Part shown: piece by piece, positions 1 to 5,822 of the stretch
Layout of the letters: the number at the start of each line of letters is the position of its first letter
Position numbering within the stretch: position 1 is the first letter of the stretch
DNA from: Sphingopyxis sp.
Lineage (GTDB): Bacteria; Pseudomonadota; Alphaproteobacteria; Sphingomonadales; Sphingomonadaceae
Direction of reading: 5' to 3'
Length of the DNA: 7,294 bases
Assembly (NCBI GenBank): GCA_026125835.1
Contig: JAHCKJ010000104.1
Location: 1 to 7,294, forward strand
The notes under the pieces: generated by a model
Told to the model about the DNA's origin: nothing
The model's input: the letters and a program-made list of their open reading frames with translations, nothing else
The model's database searches: none
Made by a program: the position numbers and the translations under genes

Positions 1-94
1 TCTGCGGCGGAGCGGCCTGGAAAAAGGGCCATTCTACCGCCGACGCTGATGCGGCCGACGGGCGGCACCAGCGGGCGGTAGCGCTTGGCGGCCG

Positions 95-253
95 TCAGGC
101 GACCGCGAGCATCTCTTCCTTGATCCTCAGCTTCTGTTTCTTCATCTGCGCCAGCAAGGCCGTGTCGGGGGCGGGGCGGCGCTCTTCATTCGCAATTTTC
201 GCGTCGAGGTCCGCGTGGCGGGACTTCAGGGCGGAAAGATGCGAGTTGCTCAT
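95..253 (-). CDS. DUF465 (YdcH-like) small protein, copy 1
   Basis: This 52-residue protein begins MSNSHLSALKSRHADLDAKI. It carries the DUF465 pattern: an N-terminal helix with the H-x-DLD core (H13, D15-L16-D17), a short turn containing PD (29-30), and a basic helix with LAQMKKQKLRIKEE (34-47). The family is small, cytoplasmic and alpha-helical, probably a coiled-coil hairpin, and its biochemical role is not established. The start is fixed by AAGGAG placed 8 nt upstream of the ATG at 253-251. Another ATG at 260-258 is out of frame and sits directly against that Shine-Dalgarno, so it is not used. The gene is divergent from a second DUF465 gene at 379-576. A sigma70-like promoter lies about 35 to 65 nt upstream. 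Family membership is clear; function is unknown. Confidence 0.88.
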   Translation of the reverse strand: MSNSHLSALKSRHADLDAKIANEERRPAPDTALLAQMKKQKLRIKEEMLAVA

Positions 254-289
254 GGGCCATTCTCCTTTTCGACTCGATTGGCAGTGCGG

Positions 290-318
290 ATTAAATCACG
301 AATCGGCACCAATGTCGT
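290..318 (-). promoter_or_regulatory. Candidate sigma70-type promoter for the minus-strand DUF465 gene
   Basis: On the minus strand a -35 hexamer ACGACA (318-313, four of six matches to TTGACA) is followed by a 17-bp spacer and a -10 hexamer TTTAAT (295-290, five of six matches to TATAAT). This would start transcription near 283 and give a leader of about 30 nt containing the AAGGAG of the gene starting at 253. I found it by eye in a locally AT-rich patch of otherwise GC-rich DNA, so a chance match is possible. Confidence 0.38.
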
Positions 319-327
319 CGCGATTCG
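299..327. repeat. 7-bp inverted repeat with a GANTC site in each arm
   Basis: CGAATCG (299-305) is the exact reverse complement of CGATTCG (321-327), with 15 nt between the arms. Each arm contains a GANTC site. The repeat overlaps the proposed -35/-10 spacer of the minus-strand DUF465 promoter and lies 52 bp upstream of the plus-strand DUF465 start. It could be an operator for a dimeric regulator, or only a consequence of two nearby GANTC sites in similar flanks. Confidence 0.3.
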
Positions 328-378
328 GTCAGCCGGTTCCCGTTGCGGACCAGTGGTGAAAGTGGCAGGGACAGCGTC

Positions 379-576
379 GTGAACCCGGAAGAAATTGCCC
401 AGCGCCTGGAACTGCTTCGCGTCGAGCACCGCGACCTTGATTCCGTCATCATCGCGCTCGGCGAAGCGGCGGTGCCCGACCAGTTGCAGCTGGCGCGGCT
501 CAAGAAACGCAAGCTCAAGCTGCGCGACGAAATCGCCTGGTGCGAAGACCAGCTGGTCCCCGACATTATTGCCTGA
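379..576 (+). CDS. DUF465 (YdcH-like) small protein, copy 2
   Basis: This 65-residue protein starts at a GTG and reads as a second DUF465 member. H17-x-DLD (D19-L20-D21), a PD at 33-34 and the basic helix LARLKKRKLKLRDEI (38-52) align with copy 1. It has an extra C-terminal tail of about 13 residues (AWCEDQLVPDIIA). I prefer GTG 379 because AGGGA at 367-371 lies 7 nt upstream; a TTG at 343 in the same frame would add 12 residues with no family similarity and no Shine-Dalgarno. The gene diverges from copy 1 and lies upstream of the RcdA-family gene on the same strand. Its stop codon lies inside a 15-bp tandem duplication. Family assignment is firm; function is unknown. Confidence 0.82.
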   Translation: MNPEEIAQRLELLRVEHRDLDSVIIALGEAAVPDQLQLARLKKRKLKLRDEIAWCEDQLVPDIIA

Positions 577-600
577 ATCAAAACGGCCTGAATCAAATCG
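571..600. repeat. 15-bp tandem duplication over the DUF465 stop codon
   Basis: Two adjacent 15-bp units (571-585 and 586-600) match at 14 of 15 positions, with the shared core GCCTGAATCAAA. The first unit carries the TGA stop of the upstream DUF465 gene, so the second copy is 3'-noncoding and may be a slippage duplication. Each unit contains one GAATC (GANTC) site. Confidence 0.75.
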
Positions 601-670
601 GGACGCGCGGCGCGCCACATTCATGGTTAGCGCCATTGCATTGCCGCGCGGGCGTGGCATCCATCATGGC

Positions 671-1135
671 ATGACCGCCGGAACAAGCGACACGATGGCC
701 ACAACACCGGTGCAGCGCGCGCAGGTCGAAAACCTGTATGTCGAGGCCATGGTGCTGGCCGACGAGGCACATGCCGCCTTCGCCGCGCAGCGCGACCTTG
801 GGGGTATCCGCCGCGACGGGATGCTGCAGATAGGGCTCGCCTGCGAATCGCTGAAGACGACGACGCGGTTGATGCACGTCATCGCCTGGCTGCTCCACCG
901 CCGCGCGATGATCGCCGGCGACCCGGGTGCCGGGCCTGACGACAGCGCGGCGCGCATCGGCGAACCGGTCGCCGCCGACTGGGACATCTGCGCCGACTTC
1001 GACGCGCCGGTGCAACGCATCATCGCGGCAAGCGAACGTCTGTTCGAACGCATCGCCGCGCTGGAAGCAGGGTGGGCGGCCCCGCCGGTGACCCCGGTCC
1101 AGCAGCTGCTGGCGCGGATCGAGGCGCGGTTGTAG
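671..1135 (+). CDS. rcdA: DUF1465 / RcdA-family protein (putative CtrA-degradation regulator)
   Basis: The 154-residue product matches the DUF1465 family, whose characterised member is Caulobacter RcdA. RcdA acts with CpdR and PopA as an adaptor that brings CtrA and other substrates to the ClpXP protease at the cell pole. The signature is the central helix ACESLKTTTRLMHVIAWLL (57-75), followed by HRRAM; it resembles the Caulobacter segment with ES-x-LTTRLMQV-x-SWLL. An N-terminal helix (about 15-40) and a C-terminal helix (113-134) would complete a helical bundle, followed by a proline-containing tail (APPVTP, 137-142). It is somewhat shorter than Caulobacter RcdA. The start is uncertain: ATG 671 is chosen, ATG 695 is possible, ATG 623 less likely, and none has a good Shine-Dalgarno. 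It ends convergent to the DUF2332 gene. The family is clear, but that this protein controls CtrA here is inferred. Confidence 0.8.
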   Translation: MTAGTSDTMATTPVQRAQVENLYVEAMVLADEAHAAFAAQRDLGGIRRDGMLQIGLACESLKTTTRLMHVIAWLLHRRAMIAGDPGAGPDDSAARIGEPVAADWDICADFDAPVQRIIAASERLFERIAALEAGWAAPPVTPVQQLLARIEARL

Positions 1136-1178
1136 GCGGGTTATGCTGGCTTTGGGGTGGGGAGCGGTCCTTTGACCT

Positions 1179-1281
1179 CGTCATGCTGAACTTGTTTCAG
1201 CATCCATGGCCCGAGCTCGAATTTGGCGCAGCGCCGAAGGAAACGGCAGGCCATGGATGCTGAAACAAGTTCAGGATGACG
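1179..1281. repeat. Long nested palindrome, dispersed-repeat type, between convergent genes
   Basis: The left arm (1179-1211) and right arm (1249-1281) are 33 nt each and complementary at 32 of 33 positions, separated by 37 nt. Each arm is also a hairpin on its own: ATGCTGAA-CTTGT-TTCAGCAT at 1183-1203 (8 of 8 pairs) and its counterpart at 1257-1277 (7 of 8 pairs). A CCATGG lies at the inner end of both arms, and the spacer has a further small hairpin, GGCGC-A-GCGCC. The core AACTTGTTTCAG is one I recall as frequent between genes in sphingomonad genomes, which suggests a REP/BIME-like dispersed element. It sits between the convergent RcdA-family and DUF2332 genes, where a transcript from either side could form a strong stem. 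No U-tract follows, so it is not a classical intrinsic terminator. Confidence 0.85.
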
Positions 1282-1317
1282 ATGCTGTAAATGTCGAGAT
1301 TCGGCCGAAACCAGCCG

Positions 1318-2397
1318 CTACCCCAACCACTCCACCCACGCGCCATGCGCGTGAGCCTGCGCCAGTTTCACCGGCGCGGCGCCGCCCGGCCAATATCGCA
1401 CCACCAACTCGTGATGATGCACCGTGCGGTTGGCTTCGAGCGCGATCCAGGCCAGCGGACGCTCCGCGGTGGCGCGCACGCCCGCGGCTTCCATTGCGGC
1501 GGTGACGCGGGCCTGCTGGTCGGCGGGGACATATTGCCAGACGATCGAGTGCATCAGCACCCGGGTGGTGCCTTCGGCCTGCGGGCGCGCCAGTTCGGCC
1601 TCGACGAAGTCGGCGGCATTGGCGCGGATCAGGTGGGGCGGGGCTTCGGTAGCCGCAGCGATTGCCGCCGCCATGCGCTGGAAGCGGACATGATGTTCGG
1701 GCCAGATATAGGCTTTCAGGCGCAGCGCCTGCACGGGATCGGTCAGGTCGACCGGGGCAACGTCGCAGCCTTTGAGGTCGGCAAACTCGATCGCGCGCAT
1801 TGGCGGATGGTTGCCGCGCCAGTCGGGGGTGAAGGCCATCGCGCCGGGCTGCGGTCCGACATGGACGCCGCCGAGGTCATAGTGATAGCGGTCGATCATC
1901 AGGTTGATCCCCGCGCTCGACCCGATTTCGAGGCAATCGAAGCGCGGCGGCAAACCCTTGTCGGCCAGCCACAGCATCGCGGCGATGAAGTTTGACGAGC
2001 GCCCCGCTTCGTTCGTTTGCGGCGGACCGTCGAGCCACGCGAGCAGTGCGGCCTCGTGCCTGGCGACGACCCCGGCGACGATCGCGGCATCGTTGATGTC
2101 GTCGGCATCGGCGTAGATCGGCGCCAGCTCATGCGCGGTTCCGGCAAGGTGCAGCGCGTGCAATCCGCCCGCGGCGCGCAGCGGCAGCGCATCGGCGAGC
2201 GGCGCGCCCTTCCAGTCGGCGATGCGCCGGGCAAACTCGCTGGCGGGCCGGTCGAGCAACGTCGCCAGAGCCGCGACGACGCGCGCCGTCACCGGGGCGC
2301 CGTTGGCCCGGCAATAGGCGACCTGATTGACAAAGGCGGCGCGCACCGCGGCGGGTCCGGTATCGCCCAGTTCAATCGGCTCGTAACGCTCGCTCAT
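1318..2397 (-). CDS. DUF2332 family protein of unknown function
   Basis: The 359-residue protein matches the DUF2332 family, found in alphaproteobacteria and actinobacteria, for which I know no assigned reaction. The best landmark is LEIGSSAGINLMIDRYHYD (156-174), which looks like the glycine-rich motif I of SAM-dependent methyltransferases. Other conserved-looking segments are WRGNHPP (193-199), YIWPEHHVRF (230-239), an MHSIVWQYVP segment (282-291) and a C-terminal HHHELVVRYWPGG (327-339). I see no signal peptide or membrane segment, so it is probably cytoplasmic. The ATG at 2397-2395 is preceded by AAAGGG only 2 nt away, which is unusually close. The gene diverges from hisG with 38 bp between start codons, so its promoter must lie largely within hisG coding DNA. 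A methyltransferase-like role is inference. Confidence 0.85.
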   Translation of the reverse strand: MSERYEPIELGDTGPAAVRAAFVNQVAYCRANGAPVTARVVAALATLLDRPASEFARRIADWKGAPLADALPLRAAGGLHALHLAGTAHELAPIYADADDINDAAIVAGVVARHEAALLAWLDGPPQTNEAGRSSNFIAAMLWLADKGLPPRFDCLEIGSSAGINLMIDRYHYDLGGVHVGPQPGAMAFTPDWRGNHPPMRAIEFADLKGCDVAPVDLTDPVQALRLKAYIWPEHHVRFQRMAAAIAAATEAPPHLIRANAADFVEAELARPQAEGTTRVLMHSIVWQYVPADQQARVTAAMEAAGVRATAERPLAWIALEANRTVHHHELVVRYWPGGAAPVKLAQAHAHGAWVEWLG

Positions 2398-2435
2398 TGC
2401 CCTTTGTCCCGTCGCCGCCTATGTGCGCGACGCTT

Positions 2436-3092
2436 ATGCCCGAACCGATCATCTTTGCCATCCCCAAGGGACGCATCCTCGACGAAGCGCTGCCGCTGCT
2501 GGCGCGCGTCGGGATTGAACCCGCGGCAGATTTTTTCGACAAGAAAAGCCGCGCGTTGGTTTTCGGGACGAACCAGTCGCATATCTCGCTGATCCGCGTC
2601 CGCGCGTTTGATGTCGCGACGTTCGTGGCGCACGGCGCGGCGCAGCTCGGCATCGTCGGGTCCGACGTGGTCGACGAGTTTGATTACAGCGAACTGTATG
2701 CGCCGGTCGACCTCGGCATCGGCCATTGCCGCCTGTCGCTGGCCGGACCGGAGGGCAGCGCGCCGCCGGGGCCGGGCGAAAGCCATATCCGCGTCGCGAC
2801 CAAATATCCGGCGACGACGCGCCGCTGGTTTGCAGGCCAGGGCATCCAGGCCGAGTGCATCAAGCTCAACGGCGCGATGGAAATTGCGCCGAAACTGGGG
2901 CTCGCCTCGCACATCGTCGACCTCGTTTCGACGGGGCGGACGCTGGTCGAAAATGCGCTCGCCGAACAGAAAATCATCAGCGAGGTGTCGGCACGGCTGA
3001 TCGTCAACCGCGCCGCGTTCAAGCTGCGCTCGGCCGAAGTCCCGGCGCTGGTCGAGCGGTTCCGTCAGGCGGTGGGCGATGCGGCGGCTTGA
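2436..3092 (+). CDS. hisG: ATP phosphoribosyltransferase, short form (HisG-S)
   Basis: HisG catalyses the first step of histidine synthesis, joining ATP and PRPP to give phosphoribosyl-ATP. The 218-residue product begins MPEPIIFAIPKGRILDEALP, with KGR at 11-13, LGIVGSDVV at 71-79 and ATKYP at 121-125. It carries the family signature E149-x5-G155 through the PRPP-binding DLVSTGRTL (162-170). The length is that of the short form, lacking the C-terminal histidine-binding domain of the roughly 300-residue long form. Short HisG normally needs HisZ as regulatory subunit, and no hisZ is visible here. ATG 2436 is chosen because homologues start close to this point; an in-frame ATG at 2421 and TTG at 2397 lack better support. 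No clear Shine-Dalgarno precedes any of them. It overlaps hisD by 14 nt and heads an apparent hisG-hisD-nusB-thiL operon. Confidence 0.96.
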   Translation: MPEPIIFAIPKGRILDEALPLLARVGIEPAADFFDKKSRALVFGTNQSHISLIRVRAFDVATFVAHGAAQLGIVGSDVVDEFDYSELYAPVDLGIGHCRLSLAGPEGSAPPGPGESHIRVATKYPATTRRWFAGQGIQAECIKLNGAMEIAPKLGLASHIVDLVSTGRTLVENALAEQKIISEVSARLIVNRAAFKLRSAEVPALVERFRQAVGDAAA

Positions 3093-4371
3093 CGCCTCCG
3101 GTCCGGGCTTTGCTGCCGCGTTCGATGCGCTGGTCAACGACCGGCGCGAGAGCGATGCCGATGTGTCGGCCGATGTCGCGGCGATCATCGCGCGCGTGAA
3201 GTCCGAGGGCGACGTCGCGCTCGCAGAATATACCGTAAACTTTGACAAGTTCGATCTCGACACGAGCGGCTGGAGCATCTCCAAGGACGAGTGCGCCGCC
3301 GCGTACGACGCGTTGTCACCCGAGCTGCGCGATGCGCTGAACCTCGCCGCCGACCGCATTCGTGCCTACCACGCCGGGCAGCTTCCCGAAAACCGCGACT
3401 ATCGCGACGGCACTGGCGCGCGGCTCGGCGCGCGCTGGAACGCGGTTGATGCCGCGGGGGTCTATGTCCCCGGTGGCCGCGCCGCCTATCCGTCTTCGGT
3501 GCTGATGAACATCCTGCCTGCCAAGGTCGCGGGGGTGAGGCGGATCGTGATGATGACCCCGACACCGGGCGGCGAGGTCAATCCGGTCGTGATGGCGGCG
3601 GCGCATATCGGCGGGATCGACGAGATCTGGCGCGTCGGCGGGGCGCAGGCGGTGGCGGCGCTGGCCTATGGCACCAACCGCATCGCGCCGGTGGATGTCG
3701 TGACCGGCCCCGGCAATGCCTGGGTCGCCGAGGCGAAGCGGCAGATTTATGGCGTTGTCGGCATCGACATGGTGGCGGGGCCGAGCGAGATCGTTGTCGT
3801 TGCCGACGCGCGGAACGACCCGCGTATCATTGCCGCCGACCTGCTCAGCCAGGCCGAGCATGATCCGACCAGCCAGTCGATCCTGTTCACCGACGACAGC
3901 GACTTTGCCGACGCCGTTGCCGCGGCGGTCACGCAGATCATCCCGACGCTGAGCACCGCGGCGACGATGCAGGCAAGCTGGGCCGACAATGGCGCGGTGA
4001 TTACCGTGCCGACGCTGGCCGATGCGATCCCGCTGTGCGACCGGCTCGCACCCGAACATCTCGAACTCGCGGTCGATCCTGCCGAGGCCGATGCGCTGTT
4101 CGCCAAAGTGCGGCACGCAGGCTCGGTGTTCCTGGGTCGTCAGACGCCGGAGGCGATCGGCGATTATGTCGCCGGACCGAACCACGTCCTGCCCACCGGC
4201 CGCCGCGCGCGTTTTTCGAGCGGCTTGTCGGTCACCGATTTCATGAAGCGCACCAGCTTTCTGGCACTGGACGATGCCGGCCTCGCCGCGATTGGCCCCG
4301 CGGCGGTCGCGCTTGCCGGGGCCGAGGGGCTTCCCGCGCACGCGCTTTCGGTCAGCCAGCGTCTCAAGTAG
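3079..4371 (+). CDS. hisD: Histidinol dehydrogenase
   Basis: HisD oxidises L-histidinol to L-histidine in two NAD+-dependent steps, the end of the pathway that HisG begins. The 430-residue length is typical. The expected residues are all present: zinc ligands Q258 and H261 in LLSQAEHDPTSQS, D362 in GDYVAGPNHVLPTG, and H421 in GLPAHALSVSQRL; the catalytic pair E326-H327 is in APEHLEL. The NAD-binding and family segments GVYVPGGRAAYPSS (127-140) and VVTGPGNAWVAEAKR (207-221) are also intact. The ATG lies inside the 3' end of hisG in another frame, 14 nt before the hisG stop ends, with only a weak GGTGGG-type ribosome site. Translation is therefore probably coupled to hisG. I see no damage to the gene. 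Confidence 0.98.
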   Translation: MRRLDASGPGFAAAFDALVNDRRESDADVSADVAAIIARVKSEGDVALAEYTVNFDKFDLDTSGWSISKDECAAAYDALSPELRDALNLAADRIRAYHAGQLPENRDYRDGTGARLGARWNAVDAAGVYVPGGRAAYPSSVLMNILPAKVAGVRRIVMMTPTPGGEVNPVVMAAAHIGGIDEIWRVGGAQAVAALAYGTNRIAPVDVVTGPGNAWVAEAKRQIYGVVGIDMVAGPSEIVVVADARNDPRIIAADLLSQAEHDPTSQSILFTDDSDFADAVAAAVTQIIPTLSTAATMQASWADNGAVITVPTLADAIPLCDRLAPEHLELAVDPAEADALFAKVRHAGSVFLGRQTPEAIGDYVAGPNHVLPTGRRARFSSGLSVTDFMKRTSFLALDDAGLAAIGPAAVALAGAEGLPAHALSVSQRLK

Positions 4372-4380
4372 AAAAGAACC

Positions 4381-4827
4381 ATGAACAAACGCGCCCAATC
4401 CCGCTCCGCCGCCCGTCTCGCCGCCGTGCAGGCGCTTTATCAGCACGAGATGGAAGCAACCCCGGTCGCCCAGCTGATTCACGAATTTCACCAGCACCGC
4501 ATCGGCGCGATCATCGAGGACGCCGAATATGCGGGCGCCGACGTTCCTTTCTTTGACGACATCGTGAAGGGCGTGCTGGCGCGCGCCGACGAGATCGACG
4601 CCGCGATTGTCGCGCGGCTGGCGAGCGGCTGGACGATGGACCGGCTCGACCGCACGATGAAGGCGATTTTGCGCGCCGGCGCCTATGAACTGATTGCGCG
4701 GAGCGATGTGCCGGTCGGCGCGGTGGTGAGCGAGTATGTCGATGTTGCGAAAGCATTTTTCGACGCCCGCGAAGCGGGGTTTGCCAATGGATTGCTCGAT
4801 GCGATCGGCAAGGATGTGCGGAATTAG
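4381..4827 (+). CDS. nusB: Transcription antitermination / rRNA-processing factor NusB
   Basis: NusB binds boxA RNA together with NusE (ribosomal protein S10) and takes part in processive antitermination on rRNA operons. The 148-residue protein shows the family order: a basic N-terminus (MNKRAQSRSAARLAAVQALYQ, residues 1-21) that contacts RNA, the W84...RLDRTMKAILRAGAYEL segment (84-104), then VPVGAVVSEYVDVAKAFF (110-127) and GFANGLLDAIGK (133-144). It starts 9 nt after the hisD stop, with a weak AAAAGAA ribosome site in that gap, so it is probably co-transcribed with the his genes. A 30-nt gap separates it from thiL. Family identity is secure. Confidence 0.97.
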   Translation: MNKRAQSRSAARLAAVQALYQHEMEATPVAQLIHEFHQHRIGAIIEDAEYAGADVPFFDDIVKGVLARADEIDAAIVARLASGWTMDRLDRTMKAILRAGAYELIARSDVPVGAVVSEYVDVAKAFFDAREAGFANGLLDAIGKDVRN

Positions 4828-4857
4828 CGCACATTGTTTTGGGCGAGAGGCTATCAC

Positions 4858-5787
4858 ATGTCCGAAACCGAATTCATCGCCCGTTTGCGTGCCATCGCCA
4901 CTGACCCCGCTGCGCGCGGCCTGACCGACGATGCGGCCGAATGGGAAGGGCTGGTCCTCACCCACGACATGATCGTCGAAGGCGTGCATTTCCTGCCCGA
5001 TGACAGCCCGCAGGACGTTGCGTGGAAGCTCGTGGCGGTGAACCTGTCGGATCTCGCGGCGAAAGGCGCCGCGCCGGTGGGCGTACTCGTCGGCTACAGC
5101 CTGGGCGACGACGCCTGGGACGCGGCATTTGTCGAAGGACTCGATTTGGTCCTGCGCCGTTTTGGCGTCATCCTGCTCGGCGGTGACACGGTGCGCGTTC
5201 CCGCGGGCGCGCCGCGCAGTTTCGGCCTGACCGCGATCGGCCGCGCGCCGCCGGGCGGCGCGCCGTCCCGTGCCGGGGCGCGGCCCGGCGACCAGCTGTG
5301 GGTGACCGGGACGATCGGCAATGCCGGGCTGGGACTCGCGATGCGACTGGGGCAGGTCGAGGCGAACGAAACCTGCCTCGCCGCCTACCGCCGCCCGCAA
5401 CCGCTCACAACTTTTGGCCAGGCGATCGCGCCGCATGTCCACGCGATGATGGATATTTCCGACGGCCTGCTGATCGACGCCGGGCGCATGGCCGACGCCA
5501 GCGGGTGCGAATTGCTCCTGCGGTTGGAGGCAGTGCCGTTGTCGGCGGCGCTGCTCGCGGTGCGGCCCGATGTGGTCGATACGCGGCTGGCGGCGGCGAG
5601 CGCGGGGGATGATTACCAGCTGCTGTTTGCCGCCGATGCGGTTGCGGGCGATGCAATCCGCGAAATTGCCGCGGGACTGGACGTTGCGGTGACCGCGGTC
5701 GGCCATGCGGGGGTGGGGACCGGGCTGGTGCTGACGCATCATGCGCGGCGCATTGCCCTGCCCGACCGTCTCGGTTTCACGCATTGA
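4858..5787 (+). CDS. thiL: Thiamine-monophosphate kinase
   Basis: ThiL phosphorylates thiamine monophosphate with ATP to give thiamine diphosphate, the active cofactor. The 309-residue protein has the AIR-synthase/PurM-like two-domain layout. Metal and nucleotide motifs appear in order: DDAA (24-27), THDMIVEGVHF (35-45), AVNLSDLAAKGA (60-71), LLGGDT (106-111), DISDGL (199-204) and AGDDYQLLF (249-257). The usual Gly of GDDAA is Thr here, and the loop between DDAA and the THD motif is short, but the acidic residues are kept. I start at ATG 4858 because AGAGG lies 7 nt upstream; a TTG at 4834 in frame has no such support. nusB and thiL are often adjacent in proteobacteria. This is the last gene of the apparent hisG-hisD-nusB-thiL operon. 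Confidence 0.96.
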   Translation: MSETEFIARLRAIATDPAARGLTDDAAEWEGLVLTHDMIVEGVHFLPDDSPQDVAWKLVAVNLSDLAAKGAAPVGVLVGYSLGDDAWDAAFVEGLDLVLRRFGVILLGGDTVRVPAGAPRSFGLTAIGRAPPGGAPSRAGARPGDQLWVTGTIGNAGLGLAMRLGQVEANETCLAAYRRPQPLTTFGQAIAPHVHAMMDISDGLLIDAGRMADASGCELLLRLEAVPLSAALLAVRPDVVDTRLAAASAGDDYQLLFAADAVAGDAIREIAAGLDVAVTAVGHAGVGTGLVLTHHARRIALPDRLGFTH

Positions 5788-5822
5788 GGCAGACGCGTCA
5801 CAAAAGCGCCGAATAACCGGGC

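Larger units (their letters stand above)
271..594. promoter_or_regulatory. Cluster of six GANTC (CcrM-type) sites
   Basis: GANTC occurs at 271-275, 300-304, 322-326, 439-443, 575-579 and 590-594, that is, six times in 324 bp. By eye I count only eight more in the remaining roughly 6970 bp (starting near 845, 1298, 4476, 5138, 5333, 5970, 6574 and 7132). In Caulobacter and relatives GANTC is methylated by CcrM in a cell-cycle-dependent way, and GcrA acts at methylated promoters. The cluster covers the divergent DUF465 promoter region and the approach to the RcdA-family gene, so methylation-dependent control is possible but is inferred. Confidence 0.4.

Noticed and set aside
1..32. A minus-strand open frame starting at ATG 32-30 (MALFPGRSAA...) and running off the left edge, and a plus-strand frame ending at the TAG 79-81
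   Set aside because: Either could be the edge of a real neighbouring gene, but there are only about 10 and 26 residues, no recognisable family and no good Shine-Dalgarno, so neither can be supported.
1291..1995. A 234-codon plus-strand open frame across the 3' half of the DUF2332 gene
   Set aside because: It is the antisense shadow of the DUF2332 coding frame and has no family resemblance of its own.
2327..2332. A perfect TTGACA on the plus strand, about 105 bp before hisG, as a -35 box
   Set aside because: At 16-18 bp spacing the next bases are GC-only (GGCGGG-like) with no -10 resemblance, and the hexamer encodes part of the DUF2332 protein.
2394..3359. A 321-codon open frame on the minus strand antisense to hisG and the start of hisD
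   Set aside because: Same GC-bias shadow pattern; hisG and hisD carry full family motifs on the plus strand.
4828..4857. A thiamine diphosphate riboswitch before thiL
   Set aside because: The gap is only 30 nt and holds an ordinary ribosome site; there is no room for the aptamer.
4881..4884. Loss of ThiL function because GDDAA reads TDDAA near residues 23-27
   Set aside because: The acidic residues and all later motifs are intact, and I recall alphaproteobacterial ThiL sequences with similar substitutions, so this looks like normal variation.
3316..5784. An 822-codon open frame on the minus strand antisense to hisD, nusB and thiL
   Set aside because: It is rich in Arg, His and Gly, has no domain I recognise, and lies opposite three intact well-known genes; long antisense frames are expected from GC-rich third positions.
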